From positions 1-64,000 of the forward strand of contig NZ_CAJPQR010000007.1 of assembly GCF_905372745.1 (NCBI RefSeq): 64,000 nt of DNA, given 5' to 3'. The DNA comes from an uncultured Campylobacter sp. (lineage in GTDB: Bacteria; Campylobacterota; Campylobacteria; Campylobacterales; Campylobacteraceae). The notes below the pieces were generated by a model, which was not told the DNA's origin, searched no databases, and saw only the letters and a list, made by a program, of their open reading frames with translations. The translations under genes and the position numbers were made by a program. This document shows, in pieces, positions 35,599-44,787 of this stretch (positions within the stretch are counted from its first letter, which is position 1; each line of letters opens with the position of its first letter).

Positions 35599-36362
35599 CT
35601 ATCTGCTTGATAGCGTAGAGCGCGCGGGCGTGCTGCCCGAGCATAGAAATTTGGCTTATAGCGCGGCATTATTTTGCAAACGAGCGGACGATTTTAGCTT
35701 GGAAAAATTGGCAAAATTAAAGCACAAGCCTATCAATCGGCCGAATTTAGCCTAGCCGTGCGCCTTTATGTGGTTAAATAAATCTTAAAATTTAGCGCGT
35801 CTAATACGCAAAATTTATTTTATCTCGCATTCATGGGTTGATTTATCAGGCTTACGATCTTTTTAGACTTATCTTATAAAGATAAATGCGGCGCTTTTAC
35901 GTCGCCGCCGTTTTGCATACGGTTTTAGGTGATATTAAAATACTTAACTTACAGCTAGTTTGCATCCATGGGCGCAAACGCAAAACGATCGCCGTGCCAA
36001 AGGGAGCATTTAGCCGTTTTGCAAGCAAGCGGCGATTTGCGGCTAGTAAATTTTCTTGAAATACCGTAGTACGCTTGGCGCATAGCCCTTTTATCGCCTC
36101 AAAATATTTTTATAAATTTAGTAAATTTGGGATTTATTTTTGCGTTGCGCTTTTGCATAAATTTAAGCAGATGGCTTTCGCGTTTATACTAAGACGGCGC
36201 ATTTTAGCTTATTTAGCAGAGTCGCAAACGTATAAATTTTCTAAGTCGGCCAAGATAGTATTAGCAGCAAATTTACCTGGATAAATACGGAAAATGCGGC
36301 GAAGTAAGTAAAGGCGCGGGTCTTTTGAGGCACGTAAATGCGGCGCCTAATTTTGCCCGCGA
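35599..36362. other. 764-bp stretch without a supported gene
   Basis: No convincing gene on either strand. An ATG-less open frame of 53 codons (35594-35752, plus) reads as ordinary protein (VERAGVLPEHRNLAYSAALF), then stops. It may be a decayed gene. The rest is AT-rich filler, with a palindrome AGACTTATCTTATAAAGATAA near 35867-35887. It lies between the YrdC-like gene and the 3' end of the penicillin-binding protein gene. Confidence 0.5.
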
Positions 36363-38240
36363 TTATTTTTTGGCTTTAGCCGCGGTCTGTTTTTTATCCT
36401 GGTTTGTCTGCACGGGTTGCTTTTGCGTAGCATTTGCAGCCGCTGCGATAGACTCGGGCGTAGTTGCCGTCTGCGGCGCGGTTAAATTTTCATCCGGTTT
36501 TAAAAATCCTTCTTCCACCATCAGCTCGACTGCCGCCCTAAATGTCGGTAGGGCGCTTTGGGCGCCGAAGTAATAATAAGGCTTTTTGGGTTCTCTGGTC
36601 AAAACGCCGATGGTATAGGAGTTGCCGCGAGAGTCGTTAACAAAGCCGAAAAACGATCCGTTGTAGGTATTGCCGTAGCCGCCCGTCGTCGCGATGTGTG
36701 CGGTTCCGGTTTTGCCGCCGATTTCTAGTCCTTCTATCTTGGCTCTTTTGCCCGTACCGATTTCTACGGTTTTTATGAGTATGCGTTTCATTCGCTCCGC
36801 GGCTTCTGCGGAAAGCACGGTGACGGGTTTGGGGTCGTTTACTACGTAGAATTTGCCGTCTTTATAAAGCGAGTCTACGACCTTTGGCGTCACCATTACG
36901 CCTTTATTATTAAACACGTTATACGCCTTTAAAAGCTGGATAAAAGTAGCTTGCAAGCCGTATCCGTAGCTGATCGTGGCTTTATAAATTTGAGAATTTA
37001 GCTTGGCTACGGGCGGCATATTTCCGACTTGCTCGTAGGGCATATCGATACCTGTTTTTTGCGTGAAGCCAAAGCTTTGTAGTCCTGAGTAAATTTGAGC
37101 TCCGTCTAAGCGCTGGACTATTTGTATCATGCCGATATTTGAGCTATATACGATGATGTCCTCGGCCGTAAGGAAAGGCTCAGGGTGAGTGTCTTTTATC
37201 GTGCGTTTTCCTAGCTGATAGACGCCGTTATATGTATTTATACGCTCTAGCGGATTGATCTTGTCGTTTGCCAAAAGGACGGCGAATATAAACGGCTTAA
37301 AAACCGACCCGACCTCGTACGCATACTCCGTAGCGGATGAATTTAAAAATTTATAATCTTGTTTTCTGATATTTGAAGGATCGTATCGCGACGTACTGGC
37401 AAACGCTAGCAAGCCGCCGGTTTTTGAGTCCATGACGCCCACGATTATCTCTTTTGCGTTTAGAAATTCCTTCTTTTCGTCGATGATTTGCTCGAGTCTA
37501 GTTTGAAATTTGAGCGAAGCATTTAGTATGACGTCGTAGCCGTCTACGCGATTAGCTAAATTTGAATCACTGGTTAAGATAATGTTGTTTCCGATGTCTT
37601 TTGGGCCTAGCAGCTTGGCGTCTTGTATCGGCGAGATATAGTACTCGTAGGCTTTTTCTATGCCTTTTACGCCTTGAGTTTTCGTTATGCCGTCTTTTTC
37701 TATCTTCTTTACGTAACCTATCATCGGCGTGAGCGCGTTTGCGGCTACGTATTGCCTACTTTCCCCGCTTTCCACGATATTCATATCGCGCAGCACGGCT
37801 ACGCCCGTATTTGGGTCTTCGTAAGAGATAAAAATTTTCTTTTTGTACAGTTTTCTGGATAGTTCTTGCAGATACGCCGCGCCTCTAGCGTCGATTTTAT
37901 AGGATAGCGTTACTGCGCCCTTTGCTTGGTCTATGATTTTTCTAACGGCTTTTTCATCGTCGCCGCTATAGATGCAGTAGAGTCTTATAAACAAATCTTT
38001 TTTATCGGGATCGATATTTCTAACGTCTAGCGTGACTTTGTATAGCTTTTGAGAGCCGGTCACGCTAAAGCCGTCTTTAGTTATGATGTTTCCGCGAAGA
38101 GCGGTATTTATTTCGCTGGTTTCAAGTTTAGGTAGGCGTCTTTCGATATTCGAGCGATAAAAAACAACCGCTAAAAATATACCGATAAGCCCTAAAATCA
38201 GCAGGAAAAGGCCGATAGTTTCAGATTTTCGCCGATTCAA
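36363..38240 (-). CDS. pbpB: Penicillin-binding protein transpeptidase (FtsI/PBP2 class B)
   Basis: A 625-residue class B PBP that cross-links septal or lateral peptidoglycan. One N-terminal membrane segment (about 8-28), a dimerisation domain, then the transpeptidase with S312xxK (GSVFK), S366SN and K510TGT. The C-terminus is a Pro/Thr/Lys-rich tail (about 590-625). It follows fliE by 3 bp, so it is transcribed with the flagellar rod genes; the same arrangement occurs in C. jejuni by memory. Confidence 0.94.
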   Translation of the reverse strand: MNRRKSETIGLFLLILGLIGIFLAVVFYRSNIERRLPKLETSEINTALRGNIITKDGFSVTGSQKLYKVTLDVRNIDPDKKDLFIRLYCIYSGDDEKAVRKIIDQAKGAVTLSYKIDARGAAYLQELSRKLYKKKIFISYEDPNTGVAVLRDMNIVESGESRQYVAANALTPMIGYVKKIEKDGITKTQGVKGIEKAYEYYISPIQDAKLLGPKDIGNNIILTSDSNLANRVDGYDVILNASLKFQTRLEQIIDEKKEFLNAKEIIVGVMDSKTGGLLAFASTSRYDPSNIRKQDYKFLNSSATEYAYEVGSVFKPFIFAVLLANDKINPLERINTYNGVYQLGKRTIKDTHPEPFLTAEDIIVYSSNIGMIQIVQRLDGAQIYSGLQSFGFTQKTGIDMPYEQVGNMPPVAKLNSQIYKATISYGYGLQATFIQLLKAYNVFNNKGVMVTPKVVDSLYKDGKFYVVNDPKPVTVLSAEAAERMKRILIKTVEIGTGKRAKIEGLEIGGKTGTAHIATTGGYGNTYNGSFFGFVNDSRGNSYTIGVLTREPKKPYYYFGAQSALPTFRAAVELMVEEGFLKPDENLTAPQTATTPESIAAAANATQKQPVQTNQDKKQTAAKAKK

Positions 38241-38243
38241 GGT

Positions 38244-38546
38244 TTAAATTTGCGTTCTTGAGATTTCTTTATACGCGCTTAGAGCCTTATTGCGGATCTC
38301 TAGCATCAGCTTCATCGATGTGTCGGCCTTGCCGATAGCGATAGCGGCTTGATGCAGATCTTTTACCTCGCCAGTTGCTAGGTCGGCGATGGCTTTGTCT
38401 GCGTTGATTTGTATCTCGTTTAGCTCTTTTAACGAGCTATCTAGTACGTCGCCGAAATTTAGCTCGCCCTTTTGGTTTTGCAGAGTATTTGCTTCTTTTT
38501 TTTCAAACGGCGAAGCGACCGAGCCGATTTTATCTATATTCGTCAT
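38244..38546 (-). CDS. fliE: Flagellar hook-basal body protein FliE
   Basis: A 100-residue rod/MS-ring adaptor exported by the flagellar apparatus. The C-terminal LHQAAIAIGKADTSMKLMLEIRNKALSAYKEI is the family signature. No signal peptide, as expected. It lies 5 bp after flgC and 3 bp before the PBP gene. Confidence 0.95.
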   Translation of the reverse strand: MTNIDKIGSVASPFEKKEANTLQNQKGELNFGDVLDSSLKELNEIQINADKAIADLATGEVKDLHQAAIAIGKADTSMKLMLEIRNKALSAYKEISRTQI

Positions 38547-38551
38547 AAAAT

Positions 38552-39049
38552 TTAACCTTGTAATAATTCTAACGCGCTTTGAGCGATCGTTTTAGCCGAC
38601 TGAAATGCCGAAACGTTTGCCTGATAGGCGCGCGTGGCTTCGATCAGATCCGCCATTTCGATGACGGGATTGATGTTTGGGTATGCTACGTAGCCCCTCG
38701 CGTCGGCGTCGGGGTGAGACGGATCGTATTTTAGCTTAAAATCCTTGTCGTCGCGCACTATCTTGTCAACTACGACGCTCATTATAGCAGGTTTTGCGTC
38801 TTTTGTATAGAATTTATCGTCTAGCGGATTTTCGTATTCGAGCAAGTTGTGTTTTTTTGCCACTTCGTCGTTTAGCACGCTATCAAAATCAACCGCCTTA
38901 AATATCACCTCGCGGCGTCTATACGGGCCGCCTTCCGCCGTTCGCACTGTGTTTGCGTTGGCGATGTTGGAGCTGATGACGTTCATCCTAAAGCGCTGGG
39001 CGCTTAGTCCGTATCCGCTGATATCAAAGTCGCTTAAATAATTACTCAT
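38552..39049 (-). CDS. flgC: Flagellar basal-body rod protein FlgC
   Basis: A 165-residue proximal rod protein. It has the N-terminal rod motif (SGLSAQRFRMNVISSNIANANT type) and the C-terminal NVSAFQSAKTIAQSALELL heptad helix that pair in the axial core. Lies 9 bp after flgB. Length is normal. Confidence 0.96.
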   Translation of the reverse strand: MSNYLSDFDISGYGLSAQRFRMNVISSNIANANTVRTAEGGPYRRREVIFKAVDFDSVLNDEVAKKHNLLEYENPLDDKFYTKDAKPAIMSVVVDKIVRDDKDFKLKYDPSHPDADARGYVAYPNINPVIEMADLIEATRAYQANVSAFQSAKTIAQSALELLQG

Positions 39050-39058
39050 AATTTATCC

Positions 39059-39496
39059 TTAAATTTTGCTACTAGCGTCGATCACGTTTTTAAATATCTG
39101 GCCGCTTTGTCTCATGGCGCGGTCAAGCGCGGTTACCATTATCGCATTTTTGCTAAGCTCGGTCGTTTCGACGTCCAGATCGACGGTGTTTGCGTCGTTT
39201 CGAGCCATGTGTCCGTCGCGTAAAAATATCGTCGCCCCGTTTGACGCCGGAAAATCCACGCGAGGAAAGTGTGCATCGTCCGTTTGCGCGAGTTTTAAAA
39301 TTTTATTTTCGTCTTTGCCGTGGATTTCTTGCGCCGTTTGCGACAAGGCCGCTTCAAACGCGATGTCGCGGGCTTTGTAAAAAGGCGTGTCGATGTTTGC
39401 TATGTTGCTAGAAATCATCTGCTGGCGTAAATTTCTGCTTGCCAGCGCGCTTTCTACGAGCGGTTTTGATTTTGAAGTTTGGATACCTGCGAACAT
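39059..39496 (-). CDS. flgB: Flagellar basal-body rod protein FlgB
   Basis: A 145-residue proximal rod protein with RNLRQQMISSNIANIDTPFYKARD. The frame opens further upstream to 39577, but I place the start at 39496 (MFAGIQTSK). AAGG lies 9 bases before it, and a sigma-54 promoter at 39532-39549 lies between the two candidates, so the longer start would lie upstream of the promoter. First gene of flgB-flgC-fliE-pbpB. Confidence 0.94.
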   Translation of the reverse strand: MFAGIQTSKSKPLVESALASRNLRQQMISSNIANIDTPFYKARDIAFEAALSQTAQEIHGKDENKILKLAQTDDAHFPRVDFPASNGATIFLRDGHMARNDANTVDLDVETTELSKNAIMVTALDRAMRQSGQIFKNVIDASSKI

Positions 39497-39531
39497 TTTC
39501 TTGCCTTTTTCTTTAAATTTTACGAGATAAT

Positions 39532-39549
39532 AAGCAAAAGACGTTCCAA
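39532..39549 (-). promoter_or_regulatory. Sigma-54 promoter for flgB operon
   Basis: On the minus strand, TTGGAACGTCTTTTGCTT has the -24 GG and -12 GC dinucleotides exactly 10 bases apart, within the TTGGNAC and TTGC cores. It lies 35 bases before the flgB ATG, just past the aat stop codon. In C. jejuni sigma-54 with FlgSR drives rod and hook genes, so regulation fits. Confidence 0.85.
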
Positions 39550-39551
39550 AT

Positions 39552-40211
39552 TTAGGGTAAATTTTTAAATTCACCAAACCCGCTAGGCTGGTTTTTTAGC
39601 TCGTTAAATTTAGCTAAAAACTCGCTTCGCTTCATCGCTTTTGCACCCATAAATTTTAGATGTTCGTTCATGGCCTGGCAGTCGATGAGAAAATCAAACG
39701 GCTCTAAAGCTCGGCAAAGCGCGATGAGAGCGACTTTTGACGCGCCAGTTTTTAAGCTGATCATACTTTCGCCGCAAAAGACCTTGCCAAAAATTTGTCC
39801 ATAAAGCCCGCCCGCTAGCTCGCCGTCCTCGTAAACCTCCACGCTGTGCGAGATGCCCAGACGATGTAAATTTACGTAGGCGCTCACGATGTCTCCCGAT
39901 AGCCACGTGGGTCCCTTTTTTTCGCGCTCGCTTTTGCAGATTTTTAGAAAATTTTCAAAGTCGTAATCAAGCCGCACTTCAAATTTTTTAAGTGCGGGTT
40001 TTATGCTTTTTTGCACGCGCACCTCGCTTGGAACTAGCACCGCACGCGGATCTGGCGACCACCAGTATATGGGCTCGCCGGGCAAAAACCACGGGAAAAT
40101 GCCTTTGTCGTAAGCTTGCAAAAGGGCCTGCGCGCTTAGATCGCCGCCGACGGCCAAAGGCGAGTTTGCAGGGGCGTTTGCGGGGTCTGGAAAGTTATAA
40201 ATTTTTTCCAA
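39552..40211 (-). CDS. aat: Leucyl/phenylalanyl-tRNA-protein transferase
   Basis: A 219-residue enzyme that adds Leu or Phe to proteins with N-terminal Arg or Lys, marking them for ClpS-ClpAP. It has FPWFLPGEPIYWWSPDPRAVL, the GGLYGQIFGKVFCGESMIS core and LIDCQAMNEHLKFMGA. It lies 18 bp after clpA and near clpS, joining the N-end rule components in one cluster. Confidence 0.96.
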   Translation of the reverse strand: MEKIYNFPDPANAPANSPLAVGGDLSAQALLQAYDKGIFPWFLPGEPIYWWSPDPRAVLVPSEVRVQKSIKPALKKFEVRLDYDFENFLKICKSEREKKGPTWLSGDIVSAYVNLHRLGISHSVEVYEDGELAGGLYGQIFGKVFCGESMISLKTGASKVALIALCRALEPFDFLIDCQAMNEHLKFMGAKAMKRSEFLAKFNELKNQPSGFGEFKNLP

Positions 40212-40229
40212 ATTTGACCCCGCGTCCGC

Positions 40230-42398
40230 TTATTTTAGAGTTTCAAATTTAAGCGCCAGCTCGCCGTTTTTTAGCGCAATATTTGCTACGCCGCCGTTTT
40301 TTAGCACGCCGAAAAGTATCTCGTCGCTAAGCTTGGTCGAGATCTCGTCTTGAACTAGGCGTTTTAGATTTCTGGCGCCGAATTCTTTACTATAGCCCTT
40401 TTGCCAGAGGTATTTTTTGGCTTCGGCGGAGGCTTTTATGACGACTTTTTTCTCGGCGAGGCTTGAGTTTATCTCGTTGATGATCTTTTGCGCGATGAGG
40501 CTTAGCGCGTCCTCGCTAAGGTCGTTAAAATGCACGATTTTATCGATGCGGTTGCGAAACTCGGGGCTAAAAAATCCTTTTACCGCCGAGTCCGCTTTAC
40601 TGCTTTCATCCTTGCTAAAGCCCAGCGTCGGCACCTCTTTTGAGCCCAAATTTGAGCTCATTATGATGACGGCGTTGCGAAAATCGCTCTTTGCGCCCGT
40701 GTTGTCCGTGAGGCTCGCGCCGTCAAAAATTTGCAAAAAGACGTTTATCATCTCGTCGCTGGCCTTTTCAATCTCGTCAAATAAAATCACGCTATAGGGG
40801 TGCTTTTTAACGGCGTTTGTGAGTATGCCGCCCTCTTCAAACCCGACATATCCCGGAGGCGCGCCGATGAGACGCGAGACGCTGTGTTTTTCCATGTATT
40901 CGCTCATATCAAACCGCTCGAAATGCACGCCCAAATTTCGCGCTAGAGCCGCGCTTAGCTCGCTTTTGCCCACGCCGCTCGAGCCCGTAAATAAAAACAC
41001 TCCCACAGGCGCGTTTGGTTGCTTTAGCCCCGCATACGAGCGCTTGATCGCCGCTACTAGCGTATCTACGGCCTCGTCTTGGCCGAAAATTTCGGACTTC
41101 AGTCTTTGGGCTAGGTTTTTTAAATTTGCCGCGGCGTCCGATTTTAGATTGGTATCGGGGATATTTGCCATCTTGCTCAAAACCGCGATTAGATCGGACA
41201 TTTTTACGGTTTTGCTTCTGTTTTGTAGGGCTAAAGCCGCGCCGACCTCGTCGATGAGATCAATGGCGCTATCTGGCAAAAATCTATCGTTTAGGTATTT
41301 TTTGGCTAGCTCCACGCTTTTTGCTAAAATTTCGTCGCTAAATTTGACGCCGTGAAAGCTCTCGTATTTGGCGCGAAGCCCTTTTAGAATCTCGACGCTC
41401 TCGTCCGCACTAGGCTCTACGACGTCGATTTTAGCAAATCTGCGCGAGAGGGCTTTTTCTTTTTCAAAAAAGCTGCGATACTCCGCGTACGTCGTCGCTC
41501 CAATGCAGCGAAGAGAGCCGTTTGCGAGAGCTGGTTTTAGTAAATTTGACATATCAAGCCCGCCGCCGTTTGTGGCTCCCGCGCCCACAATCGTGTGGAT
41601 CTCGTCGATAAAAACTATCGCTTCCTCCTGCTCGGCCACCTCGTCCATCACGTCTTTTAGGCGTTTTTCAAAGTCGCCGCGGTATTTCGTGCCTGCTATC
41701 ATCGCGCCGATGTCTAGTGCGAAAATTTGCGCCTGTTTTAGCCGTTGCGGCACTTCGCCGCTTGCTATTTTTAGCACTAGGCCCTCGACTACGGCTGTTT
41801 TGCCAACGCCCGCTTCGCCTACTAGGATAGGATTATTTTTCTTGCGGCGGCTTAGTGTTTGCATTAGCCTTGCTAGCTCGTTTTCTCGCCCGATGATCGG
41901 GTCTATTTTACCCTCGGCGGCCAGTTTGGTTAAATTTGACGAGTATTTGGCGAGGTTTTGGAAGTTTTTAGCCCGAGCCTGCTTGTCGTCTTTTGCGGGG
42001 TGTTTGATCTTTTGCGGATCGACGTCGTAAAATTCTAAAATTTTAGCTCCGTACGTGTCGCCTTTGGCTGCGATTTTAAAGAGCAAATCCCTGATACCGA
42101 CGTTTTTATCTTTTAGTTCAGCGTTTAGCTCTTTAAAAATTTGCTCCAAAAGCACCGTCATGCGCGGCTGTTTGTGGTGCGGGACTTGCTCGTTGGTTTG
42201 CAAAAGATAGTTTTTTAGATCGCTTTTTAGTCCTTCGACGTCGGTGAGTCCGGCCTCTACTAGGATATCTCTAGTCTCTTCGTTTAAATTTACCAGCACG
42301 AAAAGCACGTGCTCGCTGGTTAGATACTCGTGAAAATTCGAGTAGGCAAACTGCCCGGCCTTTTCCAAAAGATAGCTTAAATCCGAGTCAAACATCAT
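40230..42398 (-). CDS. clpA: ATP-dependent Clp protease ATP-binding subunit ClpA
   Basis: A 722-residue two-AAA+ unfoldase for ClpP. The N-domain binds ClpS (about 1-140). AAA-1 has LVGEAGVGKTAVVEGL and IVFIDEIHTIVGAGA. AAA-2 has LFTGSSGVGKSEL and VILFDEIEKA. There is no ClpB-type coiled-coil M domain. Preceded by clpS (40-bp gap) and followed by aat, so N-degron recognition and degradation genes lie together. Confidence 0.96.
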   Translation of the reverse strand: MMFDSDLSYLLEKAGQFAYSNFHEYLTSEHVLFVLVNLNEETRDILVEAGLTDVEGLKSDLKNYLLQTNEQVPHHKQPRMTVLLEQIFKELNAELKDKNVGIRDLLFKIAAKGDTYGAKILEFYDVDPQKIKHPAKDDKQARAKNFQNLAKYSSNLTKLAAEGKIDPIIGRENELARLMQTLSRRKKNNPILVGEAGVGKTAVVEGLVLKIASGEVPQRLKQAQIFALDIGAMIAGTKYRGDFEKRLKDVMDEVAEQEEAIVFIDEIHTIVGAGATNGGGLDMSNLLKPALANGSLRCIGATTYAEYRSFFEKEKALSRRFAKIDVVEPSADESVEILKGLRAKYESFHGVKFSDEILAKSVELAKKYLNDRFLPDSAIDLIDEVGAALALQNRSKTVKMSDLIAVLSKMANIPDTNLKSDAAANLKNLAQRLKSEIFGQDEAVDTLVAAIKRSYAGLKQPNAPVGVFLFTGSSGVGKSELSAALARNLGVHFERFDMSEYMEKHSVSRLIGAPPGYVGFEEGGILTNAVKKHPYSVILFDEIEKASDEMINVFLQIFDGASLTDNTGAKSDFRNAVIIMSSNLGSKEVPTLGFSKDESSKADSAVKGFFSPEFRNRIDKIVHFNDLSEDALSLIAQKIINEINSSLAEKKVVIKASAEAKKYLWQKGYSKEFGARNLKRLVQDEISTKLSDEILFGVLKNGGVANIALKNGELALKFETLK

Positions 42399-42438
42399 TT
42401 CCTCCTCTTTGCGCCTTTTGCGCGCCCGTTTTTGCGGG

Positions 42439-42750
42439 CTATTCTTCCTCGACGACGGCCTTTAGCGGATAGCCCGCTGCGGCTGCGGCTTTTAGCGTTT
42501 GGTTTTGTTTGGTTTGGGCGATCTCTTTAGTATAGACGCCCGCCACCCCGTTGCCTTCGTTGTGGATTTTTAGCATCACGGCTATCGCACTTTGCATATC
42601 GCGGTTAAAAATTTCTACCAGCACGCTCACAACAAAATCCATACTCGTAACGTCGTCGTTTAACAAAATAACCTTAAATTTACGCTGAAATTCCGGTTTT
42701 TCCTTTAGCGCGACGTCTCGCTCCCGCCCGGTGGCGGTTTTAGCGGGCAT
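42439..42750 (-). CDS. clpS: ClpAP adaptor protein ClpS
   Basis: A 103-residue adaptor that presents N-degron substrates to ClpA. FKVILLNDDVTSMDFVVSVL with its N/D/M residues, then VHNEG-like KIHNEGNGVAGVYTKEIAQTK, define the family. Its start overlaps the upstream lipoprotein's stop by 11 bases, so the two are coupled. Confidence 0.96.
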   Translation of the reverse strand: MPAKTATGRERDVALKEKPEFQRKFKVILLNDDVTSMDFVVSVLVEIFNRDMQSAIAVMLKIHNEGNGVAGVYTKEIAQTKQNQTLKAAAAAGYPLKAVVEEE

Positions 42751-43354
42751 TTTTTATTCTCTCAAAATCTTTCGTCATCGCGTCTAGATGGATGCCGCCT
42801 AGATAGTATTTCACGCCGAATTTCCCGCTATCTACGTCGGTTAGCTCCTGATATACGCCGCCTTTTAGCACCATTTTTATCGGCACGCTCTCAAGCCGCT
42901 CGTATTTTATATCCTCTAAAATTTGCGCCGAAAGCTTGTCGTTTGTCTTTATATCGTTTGAGATAAAGTAAAAGGCGTTGTATTTTTGCGCGAAATTTTC
43001 CACGACGTACTCGTTCGTGACGTTTTCAAAGTGCGTGAGTGCTACGATCGTAAAGTCGTTTAGATTATCGATCTGAAATTTGGTGAGATCTGGCGCTTCT
43101 TTTTGACACGGCGGACAAAACGTGCCGAATATATCAAACATCAAAATTTTATCTTCCTCGCCCTTGATAACAAAGCCGCCCTCGACGCGCTTTAGCGTGA
43201 GGTCTTTGCCAAATACGCTCTTTAGCGCGATCTCCTCGCCCGTTTTATAGCCCTCTATCTTTACTGGAGCCTTCGCCGTCTCGTCCTCTCCGCAGCCTGC
43301 TAGAAATATCGCGCAGGCCAAAGCCGCAAAAATCGCCTTTATGGTTTTTTTCAT
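42740..43354 (-). CDS. Thioredoxin-like (TlpA/ResA-type) lipoprotein
   Basis: A 204-residue protein with signal peptide and lipobox LAGC (Cys21 lipidated). A thioredoxin-fold domain carries the active site C80PPC83 (GTFCPPCQKEAPDL) and cis-Pro region ESVPIKMVLKGG. It is probably a periplasmic disulphide reductase serving cytochrome c maturation or similar; the exact partner is unknown. It lies 1 bp after the tautomerase gene. Confidence 0.88.
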   Translation of the reverse strand: MKKTIKAIFAALACAIFLAGCGEDETAKAPVKIEGYKTGEEIALKSVFGKDLTLKRVEGGFVIKGEEDKILMFDIFGTFCPPCQKEAPDLTKFQIDNLNDFTIVALTHFENVTNEYVVENFAQKYNAFYFISNDIKTNDKLSAQILEDIKYERLESVPIKMVLKGGVYQELTDVDSGKFGVKYYLGGIHLDAMTKDFERIKNAR

Positions 43355-43355
43355 A

Positions 43356-43568
43356 TTATTTTCCTTGTTTTGATCTTAGTTCGGTTATGCTTTCGCCGCC
43401 AAATCCGTAGTCGTCGGTGCTAACTTCCTCTATCACGACGACGGTTCTGCTCGCGTCGCGCTTTAACGTATCGCCTAGCAGCTTTGTCACGCCTGCTATG
43501 AGCGCGCGCTTTTGCTCGGCGCTTACGACCTCTTTTTCTTTTGTGATTTTTATATTTACGTAGGGCAT
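43356..43568 (-). CDS. 4-oxalocrotonate tautomerase family protein
   Basis: A 70-residue protein. The catalytic Pro becomes N-terminal after Met removal (MPYVNIKI), and the fold is typical (beta-alpha-beta, TRVVV-type VVVIEEV). Substrate unknown; this family also includes non-degradative tautomerases. It is located 9 bp after smpB. Confidence 0.9.
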   Translation of the reverse strand: MPYVNIKITKEKEVVSAEQKRALIAGVTKLLGDTLKRDASRTVVVIEEVSTDDYGFGGESITELRSKQGK

Positions 43569-43577
43569 CGGTTTTCC

Positions 43578-44033
43578 TTAAGCGTATTTTTTCATGGCCG
43601 CACGCGCTTCTTTGTCGGCTTCTTTGCGTTTTATCGTCTCGCGCTTATCGTGCAAATTTTTACCTTTTGCCAGCGCGAGGCGCGCCTTTACGATGTTTTT
43701 ATCGTTTAGATGGAGCGCTAAAACCACTAGCGTGAGGCCCTCTTGCGTGACTTGACCGAAAATTTTATCTATCTGCTTGCGGTGCATCAGTAGCTTTCTC
43801 GGAGCCCTTTCGTCCGGGCGAAACGCCGAGTGCGTCGTGTTTAGGTGGCTGATGTGCGCGTTGAGCAAAAACAGCTCGCCCTTTATCACGCGCGCGAAGC
43901 TATCTTTTAGATTTGCTCGGCCCGCCCGCAGAGCCTTTACCTCGCTGCCCTTTAGCACGATGCCCGCCTCAAAGGTCTCGATGATGCTAAAGTCAAACAG
44001 CGCCTTTTTATTTTTAGCTAAATCCTTACCCAT
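43578..44033 (-). CDS. smpB: SsrA-binding protein SmpB
   Basis: A 151-residue tmRNA partner for rescue of stalled ribosomes. ALFDFSIIETFEAGIVLKGSEVKALRAG and FLLNAHISHLN form the OB fold. The C-terminal basic tail (GKNLHDKRETIKRKEADKEARAAMKKY) enters the mRNA channel. Lies 10 bp after ispE. The tmRNA gene is not in this window. Confidence 0.97.
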   Translation of the reverse strand: MGKDLAKNKKALFDFSIIETFEAGIVLKGSEVKALRAGRANLKDSFARVIKGELFLLNAHISHLNTTHSAFRPDERAPRKLLMHRKQIDKIFGQVTQEGLTLVVLALHLNDKNIVKARLALAKGKNLHDKRETIKRKEADKEARAAMKKYA

Positions 44034-44043
44034 TTTTTACCTT

Positions 44044-44787
44044 TTATTTTAAGAAAAACACGCTCGCGCCGCTGCCGCTTAGGAAAAAATCCTTAAATTT
44101 ATCCATCTGCGGATAAATTTTAAAACACGGCGCAAAAAGATCGTTTAGTTTGCGATTTTCGTATTGCTCCAGCAGCTGCACCGTCGTCATCTCGCGCATT
44201 TTTGCCGCCAAATTTACGTCGATGCTATCCATAAAATTTGCCCTAAATTCGCCGTAAACCGCGGGCGTCGAGCAAAATACGTCAGGCGTTAAAATTTCAA
44301 TCTCCGGCACCTCGTCGTTAAATTCGCTTATTATCTCGCCGATACCGCTAACGTTTGCCGCGTCAAATCCGCTAGCGAAAAATGCCACGTCCGCTCCGAT
44401 ATTTGCGCCTATTTTCATCAAATTTTCGCGCGTTAGTTTTAAATTTAACTCCTCGTTCGCCATCTTTAAAAACGTAGCCGCGTTTGAGCTGCCTCCGCCA
44501 AGGCCCGCGCCTAGCGGGATTTGCTTTTTTATCACGATTTTATGCGAGGCGAAAAACTCATTTAGCTCGTTTTTAAAGCCCGCTTTTTCAAGTTCAAATT
44601 TAGCCTTTAAAACGATATTATTTTCGATATTTTCGTTATCGCACTCAAGCGCAAAGCCGCTTGATTTTTCAAAGAAAATTTCGTCGTAAATCTCGCGCCG
44701 CAAAACGAAGCGAGAGACGATCTCGTGGTAGTTGCCGCGAGTGCCGACGATCTTTAAAAAGGAGTTGATTTTCGAGTAGCTTTTCAT
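44044..44787 (-). CDS. ispE: 4-diphosphocytidyl-2-C-methyl-D-erythritol kinase
   Basis: A GHMP kinase of the MEP isoprenoid pathway. The 247-residue protein is somewhat short for the family but has SYSKINSFLKI, the ATP loop PLGAGLGGGSSNAATFL, IGADVAFFASG and GSGASVFFL. Its ATG overlaps the csrA stop by one base (TAATG). Confidence 0.94.
   Translation of the reverse strand: MKSYSKINSFLKIVGTRGNYHEIVSRFVLRREIYDEIFFEKSSGFALECDNENIENNIVLKAKFELEKAGFKNELNEFFASHKIVIKKQIPLGAGLGGGSSNAATFLKMANEELNLKLTRENLMKIGANIGADVAFFASGFDAANVSGIGEIISEFNDEVPEIEILTPDVFCSTPAVYGEFRANFMDSIDVNLAAKMREMTTVQLLEQYENRKLNDLFAPCFKIYPQMDKFKDFFLSGSGASVFFLK

Noticed and set aside
36075..36284. 69-codon plus-strand open frame in the 36 kb gap
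   Set aside because: TTG start, no ribosome site, AT-rich low-complexity product; not supported as a gene.
39497..39577. Longer N-terminus for FlgB starting at 39577
   Set aside because: It would begin upstream of the sigma-54 promoter and inside aat; family proteins start near MFAGIQTSK at 39496.
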